NCBI GenBank assembly: GCA_015680685.1
Contig: MNCI01026334.1
Location: forward strand, 181,137 to 245,136
DNA: 64,000 bases
Direction of reading: 5' to 3'
DNA from: Gnetum montanum
Taxonomy: Eukaryota; Streptophyta; Gnetopsida; Gnetales; Gnetaceae
Part shown: piece after piece, positions 35,161 through 46,294 of the stretch
Numbering within the stretch: position 1 is the stretch's first letter
Layout: each line of letters starts with the position of its first letter
Program-made: the position numbers and the translations under genes
Notes under the pieces: model-generated
What the model was told of the DNA's origin: nothing
Seen by the model: only the letters and a program-made list of their open reading frames with translations
Databases searched by the model: none

Positions 35161-38100
35161 CACACTAGGCTCAACATAGAAATAAGGATCCTCAACATGG
35201 AAACCAAGGGAAATAGATTTTAAGGTGCTTAGAGGTCCAAAATTGAGGTTCCAAGACCTTTTAAAGGTAGTTCAGGGTCATATCCATCAAATTGGGCACT
35301 CCAGAGATCTGTAAAGGTTAAAAAGTAGGTTTTGGAGCCTTCACCCCTTATTTCCACACTAGCTAGCATGGAAGAAAGGGGGCTTAGCATGGAAAACCAA
35401 GATTCAATCCAAAATGGGATCAAACATGGTCAAACAAGTAGTCAAGTTCTAGATCTGGAGGTTGTGCATCCTCTAGCTTCATTTTGAGGTAGTTTGAGTT
35501 GATTTTAAGTGTCAAAACATGTTGAAATGGCTTTCTTGCCCACTTTTTCCATGATATGAATAGTATTTTCAATGTGGAAGAATGGAGGGACACTTTTTTT
35601 GTGAATTTATAGTGGTTTAGGGGCACTTTGTCTAGGTTGCTAGGCTCTTAGGGTTGTAGACTTTGATTTTGTAAGTTTCTAGCTGATTTTGTACATGTTT
35701 GAAGGTTGTTTAAGGTCAGTTAAGGTATTCCCCTTGCTTCCACATTGCAAGAATTACTCTAGTATGGAAGAATCGAAGAAATGAGTTTTGGAGGTTGAAA
35801 TGAGATTAGACAAGCAAAATCTTGAGGCTGTGAGATCTTAGGCTTCTCCTATGTAGATCTTTGGCTTCTAGGAGCGTCATCTTGTAACCAAAAGTGGAAA
35901 AGTAGCTTTCCACCATTGTTTCCACATTGGGGAAGTTACTCTAGGATGAAAGAAGTAATAATTCTAGATCTCGGCCAATTCAGATCATAATCAACTATGC
36001 ATGTTACCTTTCAGAGTTGTCAAGGTCAAGGGTTATGTCTCCATTTTAAAATTTGGTAGTGTTGAGTACTTCCAAGTGGTTTTTAAGATTATTCCTTTTT
36101 TTCCACACTAAGACTAGGGAGTGCAATGTTGAAAACTCGGGGAAGCCATCTTTTGGCCACGTGGGATCAATTTCTTGAGGTTTGAAGGCTCCAATGGCTA
36201 TTGCTAGGGTTCTAGAATGCATGTAGGTAATTTGATGTCATTTTGAGGTGTTTGGGACCTCTAAACAAGTACCCCCTTGAGTTTTCACACTAATTAGCCT
36301 AGAGGAAGGGATTCCTAGCATGGAAGAACCATGCATCCTAGATCTAGATGAGTTTAAACCTCAATCAACCATGCATGTGTGCTCCCAAGGTTGCCAAGGT
36401 AGAGGACTAGGGTTTCATGTCAATTTTTGATACTTTTGAGTACTTATAAGAATGTTTTGGGCTTCCATCCTTTTTCCATGCTAGGCCTAGGATTCTCAGC
36501 ACGGAAAACTATGGGAAATCATTTTTTGACCATTTGACACTAGTTTCTTAAAGTTTGAAGGCTCTAGAGGATGTTAGCAAGATCCTAAAGTGAATGTAAG
36601 GTCATTTATTATCATTTTGAGGCATTTAGGAGCTCCAAAAAAGTTTCCCCTTGATTTTTCATGCTAGGCAGCATGGAGGAAGAGACCCCTAGTGTGGAAG
36701 AATCCTAAATCTTAGATCTAGTCCAATTTTAACCTCGATAAACCATGCATGTCAACCTCTAGGGTTGCTATGGTTGAGGGCTAGGGTTTGAAGTCAAGAT
36801 TGGTTAGTTTGGAAGTCTTCTAGGTTGTTTTTAAGCTTTTCCCTCTTTTTCCATGCTAGGGATGGTATGGCCAATGTGGAAAACTAGGGGGAAATAGATT
36901 TTTACCTTTTTACATCATTTTTGATCATGCATGTAGGTCTTTTAGGTTATTAGTGATGATTATTAATGCTTGGTGTCAAAATTTTGTTATTTCAAAGGTT
37001 GCCAAGTGATTTTTGGGCTTCCCCCACTTTTTCCATGCTAGGGCTTTGATGCTTAGTTTGGAAAATTGAAGGGAAAGATTTTTTAGCTTCTTAGGATTGA
37101 TTTCAACTAGTTCAAAGGTCTTAAGGTATGTAGACAAGGTTCTAGGACACTCATAGGGATTTTTGGTGTTCATTCGAGGTCTTTGAAGGCTATTTATGAG
37201 TCCCCCAAAAGTTTTCCCTTTTCTTTAATGCTAGGAAATGTGGAAGAAGTGGCTATCAATGTGGAAGAATTTAAGGACCCTAATTTTTACCTTTTTTCAT
37301 CATATTAGGCTATGCATGCAGGCTTCTAAGGTTGTTGGTGTTGACTATTGATACTTGATGTCAAAATTTGGTTGTTTCAAGGATTATTAAGAAGTTTTTG
37401 GGCTTCCCCCTCCTTTTTTCATGCTAGGGTTTCCATGATAAGTGTGGAAAGTTTGGGGAAGGACTTTTTATCTTTTATGATTAAATCAAGCTATGCATGA
37501 GTGTCCACAAGGTTGCTACTACTAGCCATTAGTGTTTAAGGTCAAAATCTTGTTGTTCTGAAGGCTATGAGAGGGTTTTTAGAATTCCCCCTTTCTATCC
37601 ATGCTAGGACTAGGATGCTTAGTGTGGAAGAGGTATTCTTCAACCAAGAAAGCTAGATCTAGGCTAGATTGGTAGTTGATCGACCATGGATTTTAAGCTA
37701 CAAGGTTGTCGAGATTGATAGTCAATTCTAGGTATTAAGATCCATTAGTTTGGAGACTTCTAAACACCTCATGTAGCCTTTACCCTTTCTTCCATGTTGG
37801 GCATGATGGCCCTAGCATGGATGAGAGGGGATGATAGTTTTGTGCCATATTTGACCACTTTTGGGGCTTTTGGAAGCTCTAGAGGATTTTGGTAGGGTCT
37901 AGGGGTCACCAAGCATTAAGAAAAGCTCACTAGGTAATTAATTTAAGTCATTTTTGGCTTTCTGTCATCCATCCCCCTAAGGGTAAGATTTCCAACATGA
38001 ATGAAGCCTCCCCTAGCATGGAAACACTAAATCTTAAAGTTTCAACTAGTTTTGACCAGTTTGACTAGGTTTGGTGGGTTCTAAGGTTGTTGAAGATGCT

Positions 38101-38230
38101 TGGAGTGGTCTTGGATCACATGGGAACATTTCAAGGTCAAACATAGGCTAGCTGAGCATTTGGGGGGTAAGAATGGATGTTACCCCTCTTCTTCCACATT
38201 GGGCACTATTGCCTTAGTGTGAAAACCCAT
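35161..38230. repeat. Tandem array, about 190-bp monomer, about 17 copies
   Basis: An anchor phrase TTCCACACTA / TTCCATGCTAGG recurs at 35161, 35355, 35550, 35741, 35923, 36114, 36286, 36477, 36660, 36852, 37034, 37227, 37420, 37600, 37793, 37970 and 38195: mean spacing 190 (172-195, last 225), partly alternating about 182 and 193, suggesting a dimer. Each unit also has GTGTGGAAG, AACCATGCATG and GGTTGTTGGTGTTGA-like phrases. It lies inside A between protease and RT. Strongly diverged, non-coding. Confidence 0.8.
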
Positions 38231-38442
38231 GGTGTCTAGCTTTGTTCATGTCTCATCCACTTTTGGGAATTAGGGGTTGAAAAAGATAGGCTTTGGTTAC
38301 TAAAAATAGAAAAATAGTTGTATTTTAATGACTTTTTCACCTATGGCTAGTTTTTTACAAAGGCTAATTTCACCTCTGGCTAGATGTTTTATCTAAATTT
38401 GCTAGGTCACAATTTTTTTGCTTTGCTTCATGCAAGGTCTTT

Positions 38443-38850
38443 TTGAGGCCTATCCTCATCATAGTGGAGCTAGTTGGTATCTTGTGCTACATTGGTCATT
38501 CCAAGATCAACACCCCACCACATGACATGCCTTTCAAGAATCTCTCATTGTGGTTTATGCCTGGGGCAAGGGAGTTCCTTGCCTACCTCCTTAGGAACTT
38601 TAATGTAATGCTATGGTCATACTTGTTTGTAGATGTAGTTGGTATTTTTGTGGAGACCCTATTGCCTTGGGCATCTAGTCTAATCATTAGATTCATTACT
38701 AACAAGCTACCTCCTAAGGTAGTAGGGGGATCATCAAATACCATAAGCCCACACTACCTTATGGAGATCTGGATGATGCCAGAGTGTAGTCAGTATAATG
38801 CTGACAATACTTTGATGGTCGTGCATAGAGCCCACATGTTATTCTAGAAC
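38443..38850 (+). pseudogene. Captured NIF/CTD-type HAD phosphatase fragment
   Basis: A plus-strand frame of 134 codons. It has NLSLWFMPGAREFLAYLLRN, FNVMLWSYLFVDVV and, at the end, PECSQYNADNTLMVVHRAHM then NP, matching the plant FCP1/NIF-like HAD fold (RPGCREFL, EVGIWSS, and the C-terminal NTLLIDDSPYK-NPP block). HAD motif I (DLNG-L) reads ELVGIL, so the catalytic Asp is lost. Just 5' is TTTGCTTTGCTTCATGCAAG, a plausible intron acceptor, which would mean capture of genomic DNA rather than cDNA. It lies inside element A in antisense to it, next to the tandem array. Another HAD-like protein is possible. Confidence 0.5.
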
Positions 38851-39865
38851 CCAACTAGCACTGTGTATCATCTATAGGGGTGAGCATGATTATTGTAATG
38901 CTTTTATGTTTTAGTTTTAAGTATGATTTTGATTTTGGCTATGGGCTACTAAATGACTATATGTTTTTGCATTTCAAGCCTCAAGAGACATTGGTAGCCC
39001 TAGCAAAGAGGGTGGGGATGACCCACCACTTCCTCCTTCGAATGCTGCTCAATAGCCTCCATCAGTTTAGCTTGTTGGCTATTTTTTTTTATTTTGATGT
39101 TGATGGGTATAATTAGCCAAGACTAGGTTATAGATGGTTGTTATTCTTTGACATTCTTGCCACACACTGTGGCCATGGCTATGTATGTTATGGACATTTT
39201 AACTTAAAATTTAAATTTTGGTTAGATGTATCTATAGTAAACACTATACATGTTGTAAACATTGAAAATGGCTATGTTGACATTTTGGTTATAACATTAA
39301 ATAGCTAATCAATGGGATAATAGGCTAATCAAAGAGAGATATAATAATAAAAGGGATGTTTGCTATTTTTAGGTCATCACAAGAATAGGTTATATAGTTT
39401 TGCCAATTTAAGGCCATGGTGGGCATGATGCATTGAGGTTACTTTTTCCAGTTTAGGGCCATGGTGGGCCATGTTGCATTGTTCTGGTAGACATTGTCAG
39501 TTTAAGGCCATCATAGGCTGTCATGCTAGTTTAAGGTCTTAGCAAACCATAATGCAATTTAACATCTTAGTGGATAGGCTATGAAAAAGACATATATTTA
39601 TAAGGCCTTTTCAATATTTATAACATAAGTAGAAATAAAGAAGGGTTGTAGCAAATAGGTAAAAATGCAAATAAACTTAGGCTACATGCATAAAGAGGAA
39701 AAAAACTGTATAAAAAGATATATAAACTGCAAATGAAAAGTAAGGCTACATGGCTATTGGTGCATTTGGTCATAGGGGCATGGGAAGGTTAAGGTAAACT
39801 TCACTTGTATAGATTCTTCCTAATTTTTGCAAGATTAGGAAGTGATAAGGCCTACCATGCACAAG
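38851..39865. other. Non-coding region of element A
   Basis: 38880-39116 may continue the phosphatase-like fragment in broken frames. The rest is non-coding, with the AGTTTAAGGCCATGGTGGGCC motif repeated at 39395-39570. The stretch 39865-39780 on the minus strand continues the frame after A's protease to a stop. Confidence 0.45.
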
Positions 39866-39870
39866 CTTAT
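39866..39870. repeat. Target duplication of element C, lower copy
   Basis: CTTAT here and at 46290-46294. Keeping one copy restores A's reading frame across the site. Confidence 0.75.
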
Positions 39871-39965
39871 ATTCGTATGGTTGAGTGTAGGGGTACCTTG
39901 CCACTCATCATTGGCNGTATATTCGTATGGTTGAGTGTAGGGGTACCTTGCCACTCATCATTGGC
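39868..39965. repeat. 48-bp direct duplication around a single N
   Basis: 39868-39915 and 39918-39965 are identical, with the N at 39916. Probably an unmerged contig overlap, inside C's truncated 5' LTR and primer site. Confidence 0.8.
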
Positions 39966-39981
39966 ACCGTTGCTGGGGACT
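39961..39981 (+). promoter_or_regulatory. Primer binding site of element C (tRNA-Asp type)
   Basis: TTGGCACCGTTGCTGGGGAC right after the LTR end CTCATCA; two mismatches to the complement of the plant tRNA-Asp 3' end over TGGCGCCGTTGCCGGGG. Confidence 0.85.
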
Positions 39982-40105
39982 TAGTTGTTTGTGCACTATG
40001 TAGAACATAGGAAATAATCCATATTGTTGGGAAGCTAGAACGAACCCTTAGGGTTGATCAAAGGAAAAATAAGACAACAGTAAATCGCACATCGAATAAG
40101 AGAAA

Positions 40106-42670
40106 ATGTCTTCTTCTCCACATAAAAGCACTTCACTACCTAGGAATAACACAAGAGACAATCAGTGGCACAACACACATAACCAAGATCTGCCAGTCCC
40201 TCAACAATTCTGTGTGGTATATATTCATCACAATGAGTATGTACCTGACTTTACCTTTATTCTCCATCAAGATGAACAACTACGTTGGAGAGACTTGGAA
40301 GGTAACATTGTGTTACCTCCAGATCAATCAGTCCCCAACATGCTCCTTTGTACCCTTTCACAAATAGGCATGTCATCCTTGTATGCAAAGTACATTGCAT
40401 GTGATCATGACACAAGGGACTACCATCCCACGGAAGTGCAATGTCAAAGGAACTTGCAACAAGAGAGATATCATACGTCCTCAAAGGGTAAATGGCCCCA
40501 TAACGCTCCATATGTCTTGAGCGAAATTGAGGGTGGTGAACCTGCTTCAACAAGTTCCCTACCAAATGATGTTCCCCCTCTTAACGATGGTCATGAGGTA
40601 GTGTATTAGAACCTACACTCCATAGTTTACAACCATGGTTTTTATCCCCATGAACATGAAGTGTTCAACGAGGGAACATAAACACATGACAAGGATGGAC
40701 ATTCTGAGCATGACCACGATCGTGGTCAGGACCATAGAAGAGAAGGTAGAAAACACCATCATGGTGATGGTTCTCCTTCTTCTTCACCTTCATCATCACA
40801 TTCACCCTCTCCTTCTATATCCGGATGCAGCCATAAGGAAAATAACTGTGAGGATAAGGGTAAACAAAGTGAAAAACACTGATGAGATAGTTGAGAATGA
40901 GGATGAGGGAAATCTAAGGAATCAAGGCATGGAAGAAGAGAGAGTAGGGAACCACATAGACATCATAGACATTATGAACGAGATGACCATGAAGAACCCC
41001 TACTCGCAACTAGAAGCATGTTAGACATCATAAAGGCTATGAAAATTCCCACAAGGCACCAAAAAGATAGTAGGATCAAGAGGTTAGACATGAATAACAT
41101 TCCATAATTTGAGGGGGGATACAAGGCGGATCCTCAAAACCATTTACAAGCATTCCATGATGCATGTGCCTTGAAGAACATAGAAAATGAGTGGCAAAAA
41201 CTAAATTTGTTCCCAAGGACACTAGTAAAAGAAGTTGAAAGCTAGTACTGGTCCTTAGAATCGGAATCTATTCGAAGGTGGAGTACGATGTTAGAATTTT
41301 TTAATGATAAATACCAAATGTACTCCCAATTTTCTAACCTATGAAAGAAAATCCAAGGATGGAAGTAGGGAAATCATGAATCCTTGGATGCTGCCATGGG
41401 CCGTTATTATGTACTTTTACATCATTGCCTCGGCCATGGTTATTTGCAGTGGGATCAACTACGCCATCTTGTAGATGGACTTAGGAATGAAACCAGGAGA
41501 ACCCTTGGAACATATGCCCAAGGGAGATTATCAGAGCTTAGGTCTCATCAGGTTCATAGATTGCTAGAGTAAGTAGCTAAGGAAGAAGGGGAGCTACGTA
41601 AGAGAGAAAGTGCAGAAGAGTACGACTAAGATCCTTCCCTCCAAAAAAGGGGAGTGAGATTCTATGAGGATGAGGAAGACTCCCCACTCAAAGAGATGGT
41701 GAATAGGAAAACATTAAAAAATTAAAAATCGAAGTATTGGCAAAGGTAGACCATATGTGGGACTCCCTGGATAGTTGATTTAAAACTATCCTTAAAATTG
41801 TAGAGGAATCTAGGGAGCGATGTAGTGACTATGANGTCCTTAAAATTGTAGAGGAATCTAGGGAGCGATGTAGTGACTATGACAAAAAGAAACAAAGAGA
41901 TGTAGACAATGCACATAACAAGGGTAAGGATAAAATGGCCATCACCAAAGAGGTTGTGGATTCTGATACAAACAATGACGATGGATGTGAGATTTGCCAA
42001 TACGACCATCCTAAGGGATGTTGCCCAGTGATCTCACATTTACAAGAGTCTAGGGTGTATGCTCTCAACCCACGACTTAACAAATGGCAAGCACCTCGAT
42101 GGTTACCTTATCCCCAAGGTAACCCAAGGCAGTTCCACCAACCTTTAATGTATTATCCAAGTGGAACTCCACCACAACCTATTGAGCAACACCAACAGTG
42201 GAAATACCCACAGTCATGGAGGATGCCACCACCAAGGCAACAATACCCCTACCCGTAACCAAATTCATATGGCTATTACATACAGCAGCCGATCTCTCCA
42301 TGTGACTCTGTTGGTCACATCACACCACAACATCACTACCAAGCTCGAGAGTATTATAGGACTCCTTCTCCTAGGGGAGATAACCCACAGGCATACCATC
42401 CTCTAAATCCATCCGCAACTCTCACACTGATAGCTCCATTACCACCTACTTCAGCAATGCAAGGGGAACTTCCTACTCAACCACAGTAACGCAATGCCAC
42501 AAGGGCCGTAAACCTTCAACCTGCTATTGGTTTTGATAACCATACAAAGAAAAGACCTTTCTTTAGAACCAACAGTCCAACTAAGCCCTCACAACCACAA
42601 GCGGTTGAACCTCTGAATACCTCTTCATCAAATAAGGCTTCAGAGATCCCTTCAAACCAAGAACCAAGCT
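40106..42670 (+). pseudogene. Gag of element C
   Basis: ATG at 40106 follows the primer site by about 125 bases. Residues 1-167 are open (polar N-terminus; FTFILHQDEQLRWRDLEGNI). A frameshift leads to a His/Ser-rich linker, then the capsid domain at 41105-41580 (FEGGYKADPQNHLQAFHDAC ... LESESIRRWSTMLEFFNDKY ... LGHGYLQWDQLRHLVDGLRN), typical plant retrotransposon gag. A cysteine-rich motif CEICQYDHPKGCCP near 41985-42025 could bind nucleic acid, though it is not a standard CCHC knuckle. A Pro/Gln-rich tail follows (42100-42660). Around ten stops or shifts, plus an N at 41835. Confidence 0.75.
41789..41882. repeat. 46-bp direct duplication around a single N
   Basis: 41789-41834 and 41837-41882 are identical, with the N at 41835. 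This is the third such join in the window. Confidence 0.8.
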
Positions 42671-42684
42671 GAACACACACGATT

Positions 42685-43233
42685 ATGTTAACACATGCTA
42701 TTACTGACTGGATTAAGGAGGGCTACCTTTCCAAGAAATTCTTTAACCTCGGAAGCCCTCTAATATATCTCCAAGTTGCTAGGAATGAACCCTGTAAAGA
42801 TCTTCTAGACTCAGGTCCCAGAGTCAACTTAATATCGCAAGAGATGTACAAAGCCTGGAACCTACCTCCAATAAGGAAGAGCAATATTCGCTTAGAGCTG
42901 GTTAACCAGTCCATCACTATTCCCTTGGGACAGGTGGAGGACATTGTTACCATTGTGTGTGGGTGGTCATACCTAGCTAATTTCCTAGTGATACAAGTAA
43001 ACAATGATAAAGGGGACTTCCCAATAATCATGGGAAGGGCATGGCTAAGTACCATAAACGTGTGCCTAGGAATCCCTGATCTTTCTCTGGAAATATCTAA
43101 GGAAAACACTCTTGGGAAGATCAATAAGAAGAAGGTTCCATGCATCACATATAGTGATACAGGGTGTGATTGCATACAGGAATGTTCATCATTGCCTACA
43201 TGCAATAGGTGTGCACAAGAAATTAACATATGA
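42685..43233 (+). CDS. Aspartic protease of element C (open frame)
   Basis: 182 uninterrupted codons, the best-preserved domain of the window. Retropepsin-type: EPCKDLLDSGPRVNLISQEM keeps the D-S-G active site; FPIIMGRAWLSTINVCLGIP is the second conserved block. It would cleave gag-pol during particle maturation. B's copy (28660-28277, minus) is nearly the same but has DSS. A short Cys-rich tail (CDCIQECSSLPTCNRC) follows. The start codon is only the first Met of the frame; in the element it would be made as part of gag-pol. Confidence 0.75.
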   Translation: MLTHAITDWIKEGYLSKKFFNLGSPLIYLQVARNEPCKDLLDSGPRVNLISQEMYKAWNLPPIRKSNIRLELVNQSITIPLGQVEDIVTIVCGWSYLANFLVIQVNNDKGDFPIIMGRAWLSTINVCLGIPDLSLEISKENTLGKINKKKVPCITYSDTGCDCIQECSSLPTCNRCAQEINI

Positions 43234-43239
43234 AAGTGC

Positions 43240-43560
43240 TTGTATGTAGCAACCACACAACAAAAAGACACCCCGTGGTTGATAGCTGATCAAGAGAGTA
43301 ACTCACCAATGTGCATGGAACGAACTGAGGAAATAACTTGCGCTCATGTCAAAAGCATAAATACACTGGAGCAAGAGTGTCACCAACTTCCAAACCTTAA
43401 CCTAAAAATATCAATTGGGGGAAGTTGGAAACTCCTAAAAAATTCAAACAAGCACTCCAATAAGAGATTACTAGTCAATGTGCAATGGATCAACCCTTAC
43501 AATGAATCTAGAACAGTCAATGCACATAATACCTTGGAGAAGAGATGACCCCACTCATTA
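43240..43560 (+). pseudogene. Protease-RT linker of element C, ending at the pol deletion
   Basis: 102-codon frame (MYVATTQQKDTPWLIADQES ... LNLKISIGGSWKLLKNSNKH). Its first two thirds match the decayed linker of B at about 28250-27960; after about 43450 the match ends. At 43570 the sequence SLPSNSVMGEMA is the pol tail (B has SPPSNSVVEKMA at about 15740). The deletion of RT-RNase H-integrase therefore lies between about 43450 and 43560. Confidence 0.6.
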
Positions 43561-45107
43561 TTTTAGATCTCTCCCTTCCAATTCAGTCATGGGGGAGATG
43601 GCAACCAATGTTGATCAATTGAGGCCCTTAATTCCTTTTTAAGTTTTTGTTTTACACATTTTTGTTTTACAAATTTCTTTAATTTTTCTTGTTTTTTTTT
43701 TACAACATCATTTATACTCTTTCATTTCTTTATGTGTTTGTTTATTTTGTTAGGTTTGTGACTTAATAAGTGCTCCTAGTGGTGGTATGAATTGTATTCC
43801 ACTAATTGCTAATGTTTGGTTTTTACCCTTAAGTTATAATGTGGATACTAAGATATGGTTCTTTTGATATAATAGGCAATGAGTCCATGTCATCCATGCA
43901 TCCATAAATTTCTATGGCCTCTCTTGGCTTGGAACTGTATAGTCCCTTTCTTTAAATGATAGAACTATCAACGAATTGGTGACTGGGCATTTTTCAAACT
44001 ACGGAAGGACTCAAGGATTGAAAAGGGTGTGACTTCAAGGGGATTTGATGCATTTTTGCTGCCCATTCTCTTGGGTGCTTAGATGTTTTCTTCTTGGGTT
44101 TTCCTTACCATTCTAACGTGCTCCATTATCAGGAAGCCGAGCTAATAAAAACAATAAGTCTTTGCATCGTGTGGTTCTCACACAAAAAAAAATAGTGAGA
44201 ATTCGAAGCACACCCCTTAGACGAAATAATTATCTAGGCTACAAGCACTAGCTATGGAACTAAACAAACATGTTCTCTCTAACTAAGTTCCCCTCTTGCT
44301 TCCTACTTTTTCCTTTTCCATTTCTTTGAAATGATGGTGACTCTTTGGCGGAAACCTTCTTGCTACTTCAAGTGGATGGATTGGCCAAATGTATGAATGT
44401 GAAGTCACTGAATGAGGATTGTTTGAGGCTAGATTTGGAATGAGATCTACTAAGTCATATTAACCATCAATACACAAGGGGCTATACACCACCTTATTCT
44501 TGAGACTCCATTCCATTCTCTTCTTTCCATCATTCTTTCTCCATTTTCCATCCCATTTCCTGTTGTATCAATAGTCCATATTTTGGGGTTGATGCATTGT
44601 TTTCCTTTTGGTAAAATCTTGTGGTTAAGACTTTAACTCTTGCTTCCAAATGACATTTCCAAAGCCTATGGACTCTTTGAATGTGGGATTGTCAGGGCAT
44701 TAAGGGCATGAATCTGCTTTGGGGAGGACCCACTGGCATTCCTATTTGGTGCATCAGTTAACTTCTTTCCCTTAAACATTATTGCAATCACCATTTATTT
44801 TGTTCATTTCCACCTATGACATCCATTTTATTGACATTTTCATTGTTTCTTTTTCTCTATCTTTCTTATTCCTTATCTTTTTTCATTCTATCACTACCGA
44901 AGGTTCACTCTTAGTCATGGGGGTCCTGGTCCAATTTTTTTAGTTTTCTTCTAACCTCTACACCTTACACCTTCAGTAGTCACCAGTGTTATATCTCTAG
45001 ACTCCATATTAGCCATATCACAACAATGGGCCTTACACCGAGACAAGGTATTAACTGCATTATGATTTGTTTACCCTTGCTAATATATGACTATGTTGTG
45101 TGTGCAG
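43561..45107 (+). other. 3' spacer of element C
   Basis: Non-coding. T-rich tracts at 43620-43750. Aligns in parts with B's 13613-15690. It ends TATGTTGTGTGTGCAG immediately before an ATG (45108), matching B's TGTTGTGATTATAG before the env-position ATG. Confidence 0.65.
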
Positions 45108-45477
45108 ATGGTAATCATACAACAATGGACTAGAGCTGGAGGAAATACTTAGGATGGACTGTTGCTGGAACAGTCATGCAAAGGAACAAGATTGATGGCG
45201 CAGCTATGGATGGAAAATGAAGGGTGCAATTTTGGCATCGGCAGCAACACATCTTCTTTTTCTTCTCTCTCTCTCTCTTCTCTCTCAGCTACCAAATAAC
45301 ACTAGATGTCAAATGAGTATAGTGTTCACTCTTGTTATCATGAACACTAATATTGCCATGTATTGTAATGATGATCCGTTCACATGTCACCCCATTCACC
45401 ATTAGCATCATTCAAGTTAATAATCCCATACCTTCCCAATATTTTGTAAGGAACTTGAGGACAAGTTTTCATTCAGT
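45108..45477 (+). pseudogene. Remnant of the env-position ORF in element C
   Basis: ATG at 45108 sits where B's env-position ORF starts (both after TGTTGTG...AG). C codes MVIIQQWTRAGGNT then a stop; B has MTPRPKCPQEGGPS then a stop. Only about 370 bases separate this from the polypurine tract, against about 2.6 kb in B, so most of the ORF is deleted. Confidence 0.4.
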
Positions 45478-45487
45478 CATAGGGGTA
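45478..45487 (+). promoter_or_regulatory. Polypurine tract of element C
   Basis: CATAGGGGTA directly before the LTR start TGATGAGC; conserved with B (inverse of 10804-10818). Confidence 0.65.
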
Positions 45488-46289
45488 TGATGAGCTGCGA
45501 TATCACATTTGCCCCCATGATATCGTGTACGCGATATCGCAGCCCGCTGTAATGTCTATAAATAAGAGGTGGCTTTCCCTATTCTAGACACTTAGACTTA
45601 AACCCTTAACTAAGCTTTTGCAGTTTTACCATTCCAGAGTTAGAATAATTTCCATATGCCCGTAGTAGGAGTCTTAAAGTGAACGGATCTTTATTCGAGA
45701 AAATTGTACATGGGCACACATTTTTGTACAACAATAAAGATGAACTTTCTGATAAACCTTGCAGTACATGGACTAAGCTAAATAGTAATTAATTATTGTT
45801 GAATGTTTAAATGTTTTCCTAGTTAATTAATCTCTCTCCGAACCCTTGACTCTCCTAGTTAAGTACACTTAGTACAACCACTTCGAGCATGTTTGTAGTG
45901 CTTGGTAACCCAGTAACGATTAGTGTTTGGTAATCCCAGCAGCGTTACACTGGTTCAAGATGTGTGTGGCAAGTGGGAACAGATACTGGTGTTAGGAATA
46001 GTTAGAACTTAGTTAGTGAATAGTTAGCGAAAGTTAGCCATTTAGTTCTCTTCACCCTTACTCATTAGCATAAGACATTAAAAAGATAAAAAGTACAAAA
46101 ATCAAATACCTCAAACTTACTTAACCATACAACTGTGACAATACAAGTAAGTTTGGGAAGACAACGATTAATTAACCCTTAAGTGTTCCATTAAGGTGCA
46201 TAAGCACTTAGTCCTTGGAGTTCGACCGGATCACACGTGAGACACTTGTATTCGTATGGTTGAGTGTAGGGGTACCTCGCCACTCATCA
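45488..46289 (+). repeat. 3' LTR of element C
   Basis: 802 bp, from TGATGAGCTGCGATATC to CGCCACTCATCA, with perfect 7-bp terminal inverted repeats TGATGAG/CTCATCA. A palindromic stretch GCGATATCACA...GTACGCGATATCGC lies at 45496-45541. TATAAATA at 45557-45564. Homologous, inverted, to B's LTRs. Confidence 0.9.
45557..45564 (+). promoter_or_regulatory. TATA box in C 3' LTR
   Basis: TATAAATA in GTCTATAAATAAGAGG, about 70 bases into the LTR. Confidence 0.55.
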
Positions 46290-46294
46290 CTTAT

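Larger units (their letters stand above)
39871..46289 (+). mobile_element. Element C: pol-deleted relative of B
   Basis: Plus-strand Athila-like element with a truncated 5' LTR (39871-39960), tRNA-Asp primer site, gag, protease, 3' spacer, polypurine tract and complete 3' LTR (45488-46289). Gag, protease, spacer and LTR are all homologous to B. RT, RNase H and integrase are missing: sequence passes from the protease linker (about 43450) to the pol tail (about 43560). Target duplication CTTAT. It is better preserved than B, so probably younger. Confidence 0.85.

Noticed and set aside
35161-38230. Array as a set of short genes
   Set aside because: Frames inside are short, on both strands, and do not recur in phase with the repeat unit.
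42723-43271. 182-codon open frame on the minus strand
   Set aside because: Exact antisense shadow of C's protease frame; no family features of its own.
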